From NCBI GenBank assembly GCA_016710115.1, contig JADJLN010000001.1:372001-436000 (forward strand): a DNA stretch of 64,000 nt, given 5' to 3'. Shown one piece after another: positions 56,953 to 64,000 of the stretch (position 1 is its first letter; every line of letters starts with the position of its first letter). This stretch comes from Saprospiraceae bacterium (GTDB lineage Bacteria > Bacteroidota > Bacteroidia > Chitinophagales > Saprospiraceae). The notes below the pieces were generated by a model. It searched no databases, was not told the origin of the DNA, and saw only the letters and a list, made by a program, of their open reading frames with translations. Both the position numbers and the translations under genes were made by a program.

Positions 56953-58620
56953 CTGTATCTATCGGATTCTCAATGATGGTGGTCATGTGCGGGGGTGATC
57001 GGATGGAGATTCCAGGTTCCTGCGTTCCTGTGTTCCTGTGTTCCAAGTTCCTGGTTCCAGGTTGGTTTGGATTCTAACACCCGATTAAAACGCTTGGCAG
57101 TTCAACGTTCAAAGACTCGCCTGGCAGCTCGTGTTCAAGGTTCAAGGTGGGAGCGGAGTTAGAGGTTCCAGGTTCCTGATTCCTGCGTTTGCTCCCCCGA
57201 GGTCTCGGGGCTGGTTTCAGTTTGCCCATTTCTTGGGACTCAGGTACAAGGCCTGGCTGTTTAAAGTTCAAGGGTCAGCTGACGCTTCCCCTGTTTAATG
57301 TTCAATGTGAAAATGGCCTCATTCCTGCGTTCCTCATTCCTGCGTTCCTGATTCCTGGTAGTCTATTGCTGGGGACTCGAGCACAAGGTCTGGCCGTTCA
57401 AGGTTCAAATGTCAGCTGAGGCTTCCCCTGTTTAATGTTCAATGTGATAATGGCTTTATTCCTGATTCCTCGGCCCTCGGTCCTTAGTCCACGGTCCTTG
57501 CAATAACTCAATAACCCAATAACCCAATAACGAAATAACTCTTCATTCCAACTTCGAGGAAAGCCAACCCCAACCGCCAATACCCAACTGCGGCCCTCAT
57601 TTCTGCGTTTGCTCCCCAGAACTCGAGGCTGGTTCCTGCCGAAAGAGGGCTCAAGCAGCTTTCTCAAGGGGTAGAAGGTAGAATGTAAAACGGTGAATGA
57701 GGTAGAACTGGAGAACTGGAGAATCGGAGAACTGTGGAATCGGAGAACTGGAGAATTGGATGTATTTGGATTTGGTGGCTCATATTTCATGGCGGTATTT
57801 TCTACCAACAGGGAAGCGGGGGTTTGAGTGGCTCTGTCCTTCGAAACAACCCAATAACTCAATCACGAAATAACACTCTATGCCCTGTTTATGGAGACAT
57901 TGTAGAATGAAGAAGGTAGAAAGTAAACCGGTGAACAAGGTGGAAACGGAGAACCGGATGTAAAAAGGATTCTGTGGAGTCTATTTAATATCGGTCCTCA
58001 GTCTTCGATCCTCGATCCTCGGTCCTCGGTCTGCTGTCTTCTCTTCCAGATGGAAGCTGGGGACTAGAGTGGTGCTGTCCTTCGAAATAAAGCAATCCTG
58101 ACGGCCGAAGGCAGTAACCCCATAACGAAAAACTGCCCTCATCCCTCATTCCTCATTCCCGTCTGCGGAGGCACCGTAGAATGGAGAACGATTGAAGAAC
58201 TGTAGAACTCTGGCCGACAGGGTGGCTGTCGAATTGTAGAACCGGAGAACTGAAACGAACAACGCTTGTTCGCCGAGGCTGAATCAACTTCTATTCGGTC
58301 CTCGGTCCTCAGTCCCCAGACTTGGCCTTCTGTTCAAGATGGAAGCTGAGGTCTTGAATAGTGCTGTCCTTCGCAATAACTCAATCCTGACTGCCGAAGG
58401 GAGGGTGTTCAGAAAAGTGTGTCAACACGTTTTAAAATACGCCCCGTTTTCCACTTACCCTGACTCACTCGATAAAAGGGTTATTGAGTATTTGGTAGTA
58501 GGTCCAAATTGGGGCAACCGGCCAAGTCATGCTCCTTTTCTCCCTCCTTCCCTCATAACCTCCTCTCCTCATAACCTCATAACCCTCTCCTCATAACCTC
58601 CCCATTCCACTTGCTGTTCC
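56953..58620. repeat. Intergenic word-repeat cluster 4
   Basis: About 1.6 kb of recurring words: GTTCCTGCGTTCCTGTGTTCC (57013-57060, 57318-57360), GTTCAAGGTTCAAGG/GTTCAACGTTCAAAG (57100-57150, 57260-57320, 57395-57440), CAATAACTCAATAACCCAATAACC (57500-57540, 57848-57872), TCGATCCTCGATCCTCGG/CCTCGGTCCTCGG (57465-57500, 57995-58035, 58295-58315), GGAGAACTGGAGAATCGGAG (57705-57765, 58170-58260) and CTCATAACCTCATAACC (58553-58605). Segments near 57240-57300 and 57360-57450 are near-copies of one another, as are 58030-58100 and 58315-58400. Words are shared with clusters 1 and 2. No gene is supported. Confidence 0.85.
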
Positions 58621-58959
58621 CGGAAAAAAATGCGACCTTTGCATCGGATTTTCGTGTTCGATCACTGAAGACTGGATGAACTATCATCCATTTTGCTGAT
58701 ATCCAGAATGTTATTGCATTTACAGGCAGTGCATTCCGAGTTCAGAGCAGCCACTTCAGCGACTCAACATCCCTTGGATTCTTCCCTTTCCGGGATCTTT
58801 TATCCAGGTAAAGGCAGCTTTTTTCCTCCTGTGAAGGCAAAGAGGACAAGAATTGCAGCGAGTTTCCACAAGCCGGTCCGGGTCAAACGTGATCCTATCG
58901 GCCAACCTGAAGACCGATCCCAACGGGACCCTTATTGTACAAATTATCAACTTACGTAT
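58621..58959. other. Leader region of rpsU
   Basis: The frame upstream of rpsU is open, but its codons do not look coding. The last 40 bases before the start are AT-rich (TTATTGTACAAATTATCAAC), so a promoter or leader is likely here; I cannot resolve its elements. Confidence 0.35.
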
Positions 58960-59142
58960 ATGCTCATTGTAGAAGTAAAAGACAGCGAACAACTCAGTAA
59001 TGCACTCAAGCGCCTCCGTCGGAAAGTACGCGACACCAAGCTGATCCAGGAACTGCGTCGTCGGAAGCATTTCACAAAACCGTCCATCACCCGCCGGACG
59101 GAAATGCTGAAGGCTGTCTATATCGAGAAGAAGAACGGCTGA
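58960..59142 (+). CDS. rpsU: 30S ribosomal protein bS21, 60 aa
   Basis: A small-subunit ribosomal protein that sits near the anti-Shine-Dalgarno end of 16S rRNA. The frame is open for 267 bases upstream, but the ATG at 58960 starts the conserved sequence MLIVEVKDSEQLSNALKRLR. The rest is the usual very basic helical protein (RRRKHFTKPSITRR) ending EKKNG. The 60-residue length agrees with Bacteroidota S21. It is monocistronic, with a small hairpin after the stop. Confidence 0.93.
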   Translation: MLIVEVKDSEQLSNALKRLRRKVRDTKLIQELRRRKHFTKPSITRRTEMLKAVYIEKKNG

Positions 59143-59489
59143 TCCGTTTTTCCATCCGATTTGCAGGCCTCCTGCAACCAGACTGTTTTATCTCCTTCTC
59201 TGTGTCTGATGCACCACCTCTCCTGGTCGGGCATCTTCGATGTTGCAGACGTTATTTCCCTCGTCCCGGTACCATCCAGCCGGTATCCTGAACATCTCTG
59301 ACACCCACTGACCAGTGGTCGATCACCCTCTGCAAGGCCCCGGGTTCATCCACCTTCCGGATGGATCCAGTGTTCTGCTTTGACCAGGATTCTGCCCTTT
59401 AAAGACACTTTTTCTTGAAGTATGAACTCCTAGCGTATTGATTACGTTATAGTTGTGTATTCTTATTGATCATGTAAACCGGAATCGTT
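59143..59489. other. Intergenic region after rpsU with a small hairpin
   Basis: TTGCAGG (59161-59167) and CCTGCAA (59171-59177) form a seven-base-pair hairpin with a three-base loop, and GACTGTTTTATCTCC follows. It may be a weak terminator of rpsU. No gene is seen in the remaining ~310 bases; the last 80 bases are AT-rich and probably carry the promoter of the next gene. Confidence 0.45.
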
Positions 59490-59852
59490 ATGAACGACGA
59501 AAAAAAAGCATATCTGCGTAAAGCCCTGGATTGGGTCGAAAAACGAGATTTCAGGGAAGTCCGGTCTGTTTTAGAGGGGTACGATCCCCCCCTGTCATTT
59601 ACATCCTCAACCTCACAACTTGAAGTCCAGCCGGATATTACCGCACTGAAAGGAGGAACGAGTAAAAGCTATATTGAAGTCGCCCTGAAAACCGACACGC
59701 CCGAGGAAACTGTTACGCGCTGGAAACTGCTCAGTACTCTGGCCTCCATGAAGAACGGCCAGCTCTTCCTTCTGATCCCCCGAGGACACAGGGCCTTCGC
59801 TGCCGGTCTGGTTGAGACGCATGGCCTGGAGGCCAAGATGATTTCCATCTGA
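59490..59852 (+). CDS. Small conserved-looking protein, possible PD-(D/E)XK-like fold, 120 aa
   Basis: A helical N-terminus (KKAYLRKALDWVEKRDFREV) is followed by VQPDITALKGGTSKSYIEVA. That has the spacing of an Asp ... Glu-x-hydrophobic motif of restriction-like folds, and WKLLSTLASMKNGQLFLLIP and HRAFAAGLVETHGL then follow as the expected helix-strand-helix. The Lys of the canonical ExK is replaced (EVA), so nuclease activity is uncertain and the fold call is tentative. No signal peptide is present. The gene stands alone between rpsU and a good terminator. Confidence 0.7.
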   Translation: MNDEKKAYLRKALDWVEKRDFREVRSVLEGYDPPLSFTSSTSQLEVQPDITALKGGTSKSYIEVALKTDTPEETVTRWKLLSTLASMKNGQLFLLIPRGHRAFAAGLVETHGLEAKMISI

Positions 59853-59878
59853 TTCTCCACCAAAAAAACAAAACCATC

Positions 59879-59913
59879 AGGGGCCATCCGTTGCTGGCCT
59901 CTGCTCTTTTTTT
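59879..59913 (+). terminator. Rho-independent terminator after the small 59490-59852 gene
   Basis: AGGGGCCA (59879-59886) pairs with TGGCCTCT (59895-59902) with one G.T pair, and seven T follow at 59907-59913 after GCTC. Confidence 0.78.
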
Positions 59914-59931
59914 AGTGAACCCCGCTTAACT

Positions 59932-60418
59932 ATGAAACCAGAAACGAAACAGGCATGGACGATGCATCTGGTCGCCAAAGGTAAAACCCACCACCGCCGA
60001 ACTGAACGCAATCGCCAGATTCCTCTTCCAATCCCTGGAGCAATATAGAGATCCTCTTCACCATATTCAGAAGGCCATCGCCTATGCTCTTGATCTGAAT
60101 AATATTCCCGGTCAGGGTGGACTGGTCCTGAGTGCACGCGATGAACATAACCAGATCCTGGGAGCAGTCGTCATCAATTCCACCGGAATGGCGGACTATA
60201 TTCCGGAGAATATCCTCGTTTACATTGCTGTTGACCCCGCATCCCGCGGACAGGGATTGGGAAAACGACTGATGGAGAAGGCCATCCAGAACGTCCAGGG
60301 TGGGATCGCTCTTCATGTCGAACCCGACAATCCGGCCAGGAAGCTCTATTCGGCATTGGGCTTCAGCAGCAAATACCTGGAAATGCGATTTCAACCGGAA
60401 GCCACACCAGCATCCTGA
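59932..60418 (+). CDS. GNAT-family N-acetyltransferase (one frame break; ~161 aa)
   Basis: The start MKPETKQAWTMHLVAKGK is in one frame, and the rest, from KPTTAELNAIARFLFQSLEQ, is in another. The shift lies near 59985 in GGTAAAACCC, where removing one A joins the two. The acetyl-CoA-binding motif A is clear: ILVYIAVDPASRGQGLGKRL (R/Q-x-x-G-x-G), then HVEPDNPARKLYSALGF, the usual motif B with a Tyr near the end. The acceptor substrate is unknown. It is followed after 14 bases by a small gene and then a PLP-dependent racemase-like gene, suggesting an amino-acid-modifying operon. The break is probably a sequencing error. Confidence 0.82.
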
Positions 60419-60432
60419 TCATCCTGTTGTTG

Positions 60433-60666
60433 ATGACCCACCAGGTCGGATATACAGTGTATATCGGGAACACCGTACCGTTTCCCGGCAGAATCTTTAC
60501 AGTAATGACCATTCTTGATGGTGTGATCATGGTGATTTACCTGATCGGACGCCAGGGAGAACAGGAGATCTCCGTTTCCTCGTTCAGCGAATATTCGGAT
60601 CAGATCAATGATGAACTTCTGACGCGATTGCCTCAATCAATCGAGCGTCGCATTATCCAGAATTAG
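60433..60666 (+). CDS. Small protein of unknown function, 77 aa
   Basis: ATG at 60433, preceded in frame by two TTG codons that are less likely starts. It contains one short hydrophobic stretch (FTVMTILDGVIMVIYLIG) and a polar C-terminal half (SSFSEYSDQINDELLTRLPQ). No family is recognised. It sits 14 bases after the acetyltransferase gene and two bases before the racemase-like gene, so it is probably translated as part of the same operon. Confidence 0.55.
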   Translation: MTHQVGYTVYIGNTVPFPGRIFTVMTILDGVIMVIYLIGRQGEQEISVSSFSEYSDQINDELLTRLPQSIERRIIQN

Positions 60667-60668
60667 TT

Positions 60669-61740
60669 ATGGCTTATATTGAACTGAACAGGAAAAAGCT
60701 CCAGCACAATTACCGTTTTCTGGATGACCTCTTCAAGAGAGAGGGGATAGAATGGGCGGTGGTCTCGAAATTGTTATGTGGCCACCCCGACTTTTTACAG
60801 GAAGTACTTGACCTGGGCGTAAAGGAAGTTTGCGACAGCCGTCTGAGCAATCTGAAAATGATCAAGAAAATCTCGCCGGAAGTGCAGACTGTGTATATCA
60901 AGCCCCCGGCGAAGCGACTGGTGGAGCATATTGTGCGGTACGCCGACGTGAGCTTCAATTCCGAGACCGAGACGATCCGCATGCTTTCAAAAGAGGCTGG
61001 TCGTCAGGGCAAGATGCACAAGGTGACCATCATGATCGAGTTGGGTGACCTGCGCGAAGGAATCATGGGCGAGAACCTGCTGAACTTTTACGAGCAGATT
61101 TTTTAAATTGCCCCATATTGAGGTTGTGGCCATCGGGACCAATCTGAATTGTCTGCATGGTGTGATGCCTTCGGAAGACAAGTTGATCCAGCTCTGTTTG
61201 TACAAACAGCTGATCGAAAGTCGTTTTAACCGCAAAATCCCCTTTATCACAGGGGGCACGTCGGTGGTACTGCCACTCTTGCGCCAGCATCGTGTTCCGA
61301 AGGGGATCAATCATTTTCGGATCGGTGAAGCGCTGTTCTTTGGGAATGACCTGTTTTCGGGTGGTGCAGCCAACGATATGGAGCAGGAAGTGTTCAAATT
61401 ATACAGTGAGATCATCGAAATAACAGAAAAACCAGTGGTTCCTACCGGAATGTTGGCAGAGAACCCGTCAGGTGATACCTTTGAGATCGAACCGGAGGAT
61501 TATGGCAGGACCAGTTGCCGTGCCATACTCGATGTCGGACTGCTGGACATCCCACCGCAGTATATGAACCCAGTTGATTCCAGGCTGCAGATCATCAATG
61601 CCAGTTCGGATATGCTGATCCTTGACCTGGGGGAGAACGAAGGGAATTACGAGGTGGGAAACTGGATAGAATTCGACCTGGTTTATATGGGCGCCCTGGG
61701 CCTGTTGAATTCCAGGTATATTGATAAAAAGATCGTTTAA
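60669..61740 (+). CDS. PLP-dependent amino-acid racemase of the alanine/ornithine racemase type (one frame break; ~356 aa)
   Basis: The N-terminal alanine-racemase-like barrel has the PLP lysine in WAVVSKLLCG (Lys34), with DSRLSNLKMIKK, ADVSFNSETETIRMLS and IELGDLREGIMGENL, all features of the ornithine-racemase (Orr/YhfX-like) branch. After the break come GTNLNCLHGVMPSEDKL, FITGGTSVVLPLL and INHFRIGEALFFG, the phosphate-binding part. The break lies at ~61100 in ATTTTTTAAATTG; with five T instead of six the sequence reads EQIFKLPHIEVV, giving one uninterrupted frame. The substrate (ornithine, alanine or another amino acid) cannot be decided. The gene order acetyltransferase - small gene - racemase suggests an operon. 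Confidence 0.85.
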
Positions 61741-61758
61741 AGCAAGAAATACAGCGTT

Positions 61759-62034
61759 ATGGCTAATTTGATGACCTGGTTTAAAAACCTGTTTGGATCC
61801 TCTTCAGCTTCCAGTGGAAGCCATGCCGGCATGACCGGCGATATCAAGACGGGGACCATCACTTTTTTCAATTGGACAAAAGGATACGGATTTATCGAAT
61901 CGCCCGGGATCGAAGGGCGTATCTTCCTGCATCGGACAAAGGTCAAAGGCCGCGCCAAGATCGGCGATGAAGTCCGATTTGAGTTGGGAAAGAACAATAA
62001 GGGCCTTTTTGCGAAAAAGGCAGAACTCATCTGA
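61759..62034 (+). CDS. Cold-shock-domain protein with N-terminal extension, 91 aa
   Basis: A nucleic-acid-binding OB-fold protein, probably an RNA chaperone. After a ~28-residue Ser/Gly-rich extension (LFGSSSASSGSHAGMTG) the cold-shock domain begins with KTGTITFFNWTKGYGFIESP, containing the RNP1-like motif KGYGFIE (41-47), then RNP2-like RIFLH (54-58), and ends at GLFAKKAELI. It starts 18 bases after the racemase stop, so it may be read through from that operon. It is convergent with the DUF3293 gene with a single base between stops. Confidence 0.9.
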   Translation: MANLMTWFKNLFGSSSASSGSHAGMTGDIKTGTITFFNWTKGYGFIESPGIEGRIFLHRTKVKGRAKIGDEVRFELGKNNKGLFAKKAELI

Positions 62035-62035
62035 T

Positions 62036-62440
62036 TCAGCTGCACCAGATCAACCGGGCCGGTTGGTTGAATTCCCAAATAGAACGGCAGCCCGCCCCAT
62101 CTTTCCCAAGCGACTGCGCCTCCTCTTCTGATATGCCCAGGACCAGGAAACTCTCTTCGGGTGTCCAGTCTCCATAGTCAGGGATACCTCTACCATGCAG
62201 TACCTTCCAGGGTTTCAACTCCTTGGAAAGGTCTGTATTGCGTTGTTGATTTTCGGAGATCGTCAAGGGTCGTGAACCGGGATTCCAGGCGGTGATGAAG
62301 GCCCATGACCGGGATTGGCACCAGGCCAATACATCATCCAATACAGGGTGCAAGCACCTGATCCGAATGGACAGCGGAGGTTCGTCCGTCGCGTATGTCG
62401 TCTGTTCGTAGATCTGCTGCAATGTGGGATGTGAAATCAT
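62036..62440 (-). CDS. DUF3293-like protein, 134 aa
   Basis: A small soluble protein of unknown function. The family core is recognisable as a Tyr/Thr-rich start, SWAFITAWNPGSRPLTISEN with the following NQQRNTDLSKEL, then EESFLVLGISEEEAQSLG. Length is normal. There is no signal peptide or membrane helix. It is encoded opposite to its neighbours, with one base between its stop and that of the cold-shock gene. Confidence 0.75.
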   Translation of the reverse strand: MISHPTLQQIYEQTTYATDEPPLSIRIRCLHPVLDDVLAWCQSRSWAFITAWNPGSRPLTISENQQRNTDLSKELKPWKVLHGRGIPDYGDWTPEESFLVLGISEEEAQSLGKDGAGCRSIWEFNQPARLIWCS

Positions 62441-62657
62441 CTTCCGGGTCCGTTTTTCGCGCTGAAATAAAGGTACGTTGCAGGCCCAGATCGGGTATCA
62501 TCTTCATTTTCGCCTGCTCTTCCTGCCCGGATCATCCAGAGAAACCGGCCTTGTGCGACAAAGTTGCTATTCTGTGCGACAGGATTGATATTCTCCCGAC
62601 AGCCATGTGAATCATTTTTGTGGTGAAGAAATCTGCATTCACCCTAATCTGAAAAAC

Positions 62658-63635
62658 ATGAAACGTGTATTGAAAGTACTGGCCTGGTTGGTCGTGTCGA
62701 TCGTCGTGATCATCTCTGTATTGCTTCTCTGGGTCAACTTCAGCTCGCCAACGGTTTACAAGGTCGAACCGGTCGCTGTGACGTTGACGGAAGACAGTCT
62801 TCATTTAGCCGCAGGCCAGAAGATCGTCGAAAACGTTTGCGCCTATTGCCACCGCAGTGCAGACGGCACACTGAGCGGATACCTCTTTTCCAAGGATGAG
62901 GGATTTGGCACCGTCTATGCACCGAATATTACCCGTCATGAGACAGCCGGTCTGGGTCGCTATTCGGATAGCGAACTGGCGACACTCCTCCGTACGGGTA
63001 TAAAGCGGAATGGAGAACTGGCCGGACCATTTATGATGTTTCCGAATCTGACTAATGAAGATCTGGAAGGCGTCATCCGATATCTGCGTTCGGATGTTCC
63101 GTCGACAACTCCTTCAGATCAGACCAATCAAAGTGAATATTCTCTGATTGCAAAAGCACTCTACAAGTTTGGGGTTTTCAAACCGATAGAGGTCCGCAAG
63201 GATCTGAAACCGACACCAGCTGCCACAGATACACTGGCGTATGGAAAATATCTGGCCCTGACCCGGTACGAATGTTTTTCCTGCCATTCGGCAAATTTTG
63301 AAACCAATAACATTCTGGATCCGGAAGCATCTCCCGGTTTTATGGCCGGTGGCAACCCGATCAAGGAACGGAACAAGGGAATGGTTGTCTCCAGGAATAT
63401 TACCCCGCATCTTGAACAGGGCATCGGTACATGGACGTTCGAACAATTTGAAATGGCCTGTCGGGGAGGTATTCGCCCGGATGGTCGATTGCTCAGTACG
63501 GCCATGCCCAGATTGGGCTCACTGGATCCGGATGAAGTGCAGGCTATCTGGGCCTATCTGAAAACGGTACCTGCGGGAAACAAATGCATTGGCTGGACAG
63601 AAATAGGAATTGATTCCTTGTGCACGAGCATGTAG
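62658..63635 (+). CDS. Membrane-anchored dihaem cytochrome c, 325 aa
   Basis: The frame opens at 62607, but the ATG at 62658 starts a clear N-terminal membrane anchor (VLKVLAWLVVSIVVIISVLL). Two cytochrome c domains follow. The first has CAYCH at 61-65, and the methionines in GPFMMFPNL are candidate ligands. The second has CFSCH at 206-210, with candidate ligand Met in STAMPRLG. NITRHETAGLG and NITPHLEQGIGTWTFEQF are the paired sequences seen in alcohol-dehydrogenase-type and periplasmic electron-transfer cytochromes. It should sit on the periplasmic face and carry electrons. The partner is not evident nearby. Confidence 0.92.
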   Translation: MKRVLKVLAWLVVSIVVIISVLLLWVNFSSPTVYKVEPVAVTLTEDSLHLAAGQKIVENVCAYCHRSADGTLSGYLFSKDEGFGTVYAPNITRHETAGLGRYSDSELATLLRTGIKRNGELAGPFMMFPNLTNEDLEGVIRYLRSDVPSTTPSDQTNQSEYSLIAKALYKFGVFKPIEVRKDLKPTPAATDTLAYGKYLALTRYECFSCHSANFETNNILDPEASPGFMAGGNPIKERNKGMVVSRNITPHLEQGIGTWTFEQFEMACRGGIRPDGRLLSTAMPRLGSLDPDEVQAIWAYLKTVPAGNKCIGWTEIGIDSLCTSM

Positions 63636-63685
63636 TGCACGTGTATTCACACACATTTAATCACTTGACAAATATTGCATTTACA

Positions 63686-64000
63686 ATGGAAAAGAAACTC
63701 GTATTCTCAATTCTCGGTGGTACAATCACCATGTTGATTTCCGGTATGATCCTGTTTGCCGGACTTCTGGGTGGATCGATGGAGCAGTGGACGCAGGAAA
63801 ATGCAAGCTGCCTGAAAGAAATGTCCATGATCTGGTGGGTCGTCGGCAGTTTGATCGCATCTGTGTTTATGGCGATCCTCATTCAGAAATTTGGACGGAC
63901 CACATTTCTCAAGGGTGCCATTGATGGTGCCCGGATCACCTTTTTCATGGTGTTGTGGTATGGCGTGTTCAACGCTTCTACATTTACAGCATATAGTTGG
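63686..64000 (+). CDS. Membrane protein of unknown function, 3' end cut off by window
   Basis: ATG at 63686, 50 bases after the cytochrome stop, opens a frame that runs to the window edge (105 codons). It has at least three hydrophobic segments: KLVFSILGGTITMLISGMIL, MIWWVVGSLIASVFMAILI and ARITFFMVLWYGVFNASTF. The first helix, the acidic/polar loop and the TFTAYSW ending recall small DUF1761-like membrane proteins, but the match is weak. Same strand and close spacing suggest co-transcription with the cytochrome gene. Confidence 0.65.
   Translation, partial: MEKKLVFSILGGTITMLISGMILFAGLLGGSMEQWTQENASCLKEMSMIWWVVGSLIASVFMAILIQKFGRTTFLKGAIDGARITFFMVLWYGVFNASTFTAYSW

Noticed and set aside
57398..57862. 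154-residue minus-strand frame in cluster 4
   Set aside because: Repeat-derived (QFSSSTSF-like words), same type as the cluster 2 frames.
58339..58596. 85-residue + frame before rpsU
   Set aside because: Ends in CTCATAACC repeat translation; no family or start support.

Overview
The window looks like a chromosomal segment of a Bacteroidota bacterium, most likely of the Saprospiria/Saprospiraceae type. The evidence is very large secreted proteins ending in type IX secretion system (T9SS) type A sorting domains, HYR, Calx-beta, SprB-like and lamin-tail modules, a Bacteroidetes-style TonB-dependent receptor and Porin_10-like protein, a 60-residue S21 protein, and almost no Shine-Dalgarno signals. 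This assignment is inference from gene content. No rRNA, tRNA, CRISPR array, transposase or phage gene was recognised.

Layout. 1-667: 3' part of a DMT/EamA transporter gene. 668-2026: spacer filled with short degenerate word repeats. 2027-41169: a surface-protein island on the + strand with five related secreted proteins: a 3097-aa protein (2027-11320), a ~2413-aa protein (14211-21448, two frame breaks) preceded by a small secreted protein (13736-14164), a ~5080-codon protein (23025-38260, about seven frame breaks), a ~660-aa protein (38415-40402, one break) and a short dockerin-only relative (40506-41169, one break). The four large ones end in the same order: HYR-like repeats, a two-loop dockerin-like segment, a cohesin-like domain and a T9SS sorting domain. 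Strong terminators follow three of them. 41401-56922: ordinary genes (polyprenyl synthase, TonB receptor, FkbM methyltransferase, polytopic membrane protein, histidine kinase/response regulator, Crp/Fnr regulator, porin-like protein, choice-of-anchor-B LVIVD-repeat protein, UbiB-like kinase, coiled-coil protein). 56953-58620: a second large word-repeat spacer. 58960-64000: rpsU, a small possible nuclease-fold protein, a GNAT-PLP racemase cluster, a cold-shock protein, a DUF3293 protein, a dihaem cytochrome c and a truncated membrane-protein gene.

The most interesting material is the surface-protein island. Each large protein carries both a dockerin-like and a cohesin-like module next to its outer-membrane anchoring signal, which suggests, but does not prove, a self-assembling cell-surface scaffold. 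The second and third genes have extra modules inserted inside HYR and P domains. They share a ~1.73 kb almost identical tract whose codon usage matches the second gene, which points to gene conversion from it into the third.

Many genes are broken by single indels, at least five of them at homopolymers in otherwise intact genes (23475, 38957, 44715, 59985, 61100). The simplest reading is residual long-read sequencing error, so most 'broken' genes here are probably intact in the organism. The breaks inside and at the edge of the shared tract may instead reflect recombination or poor polishing of a repeat.
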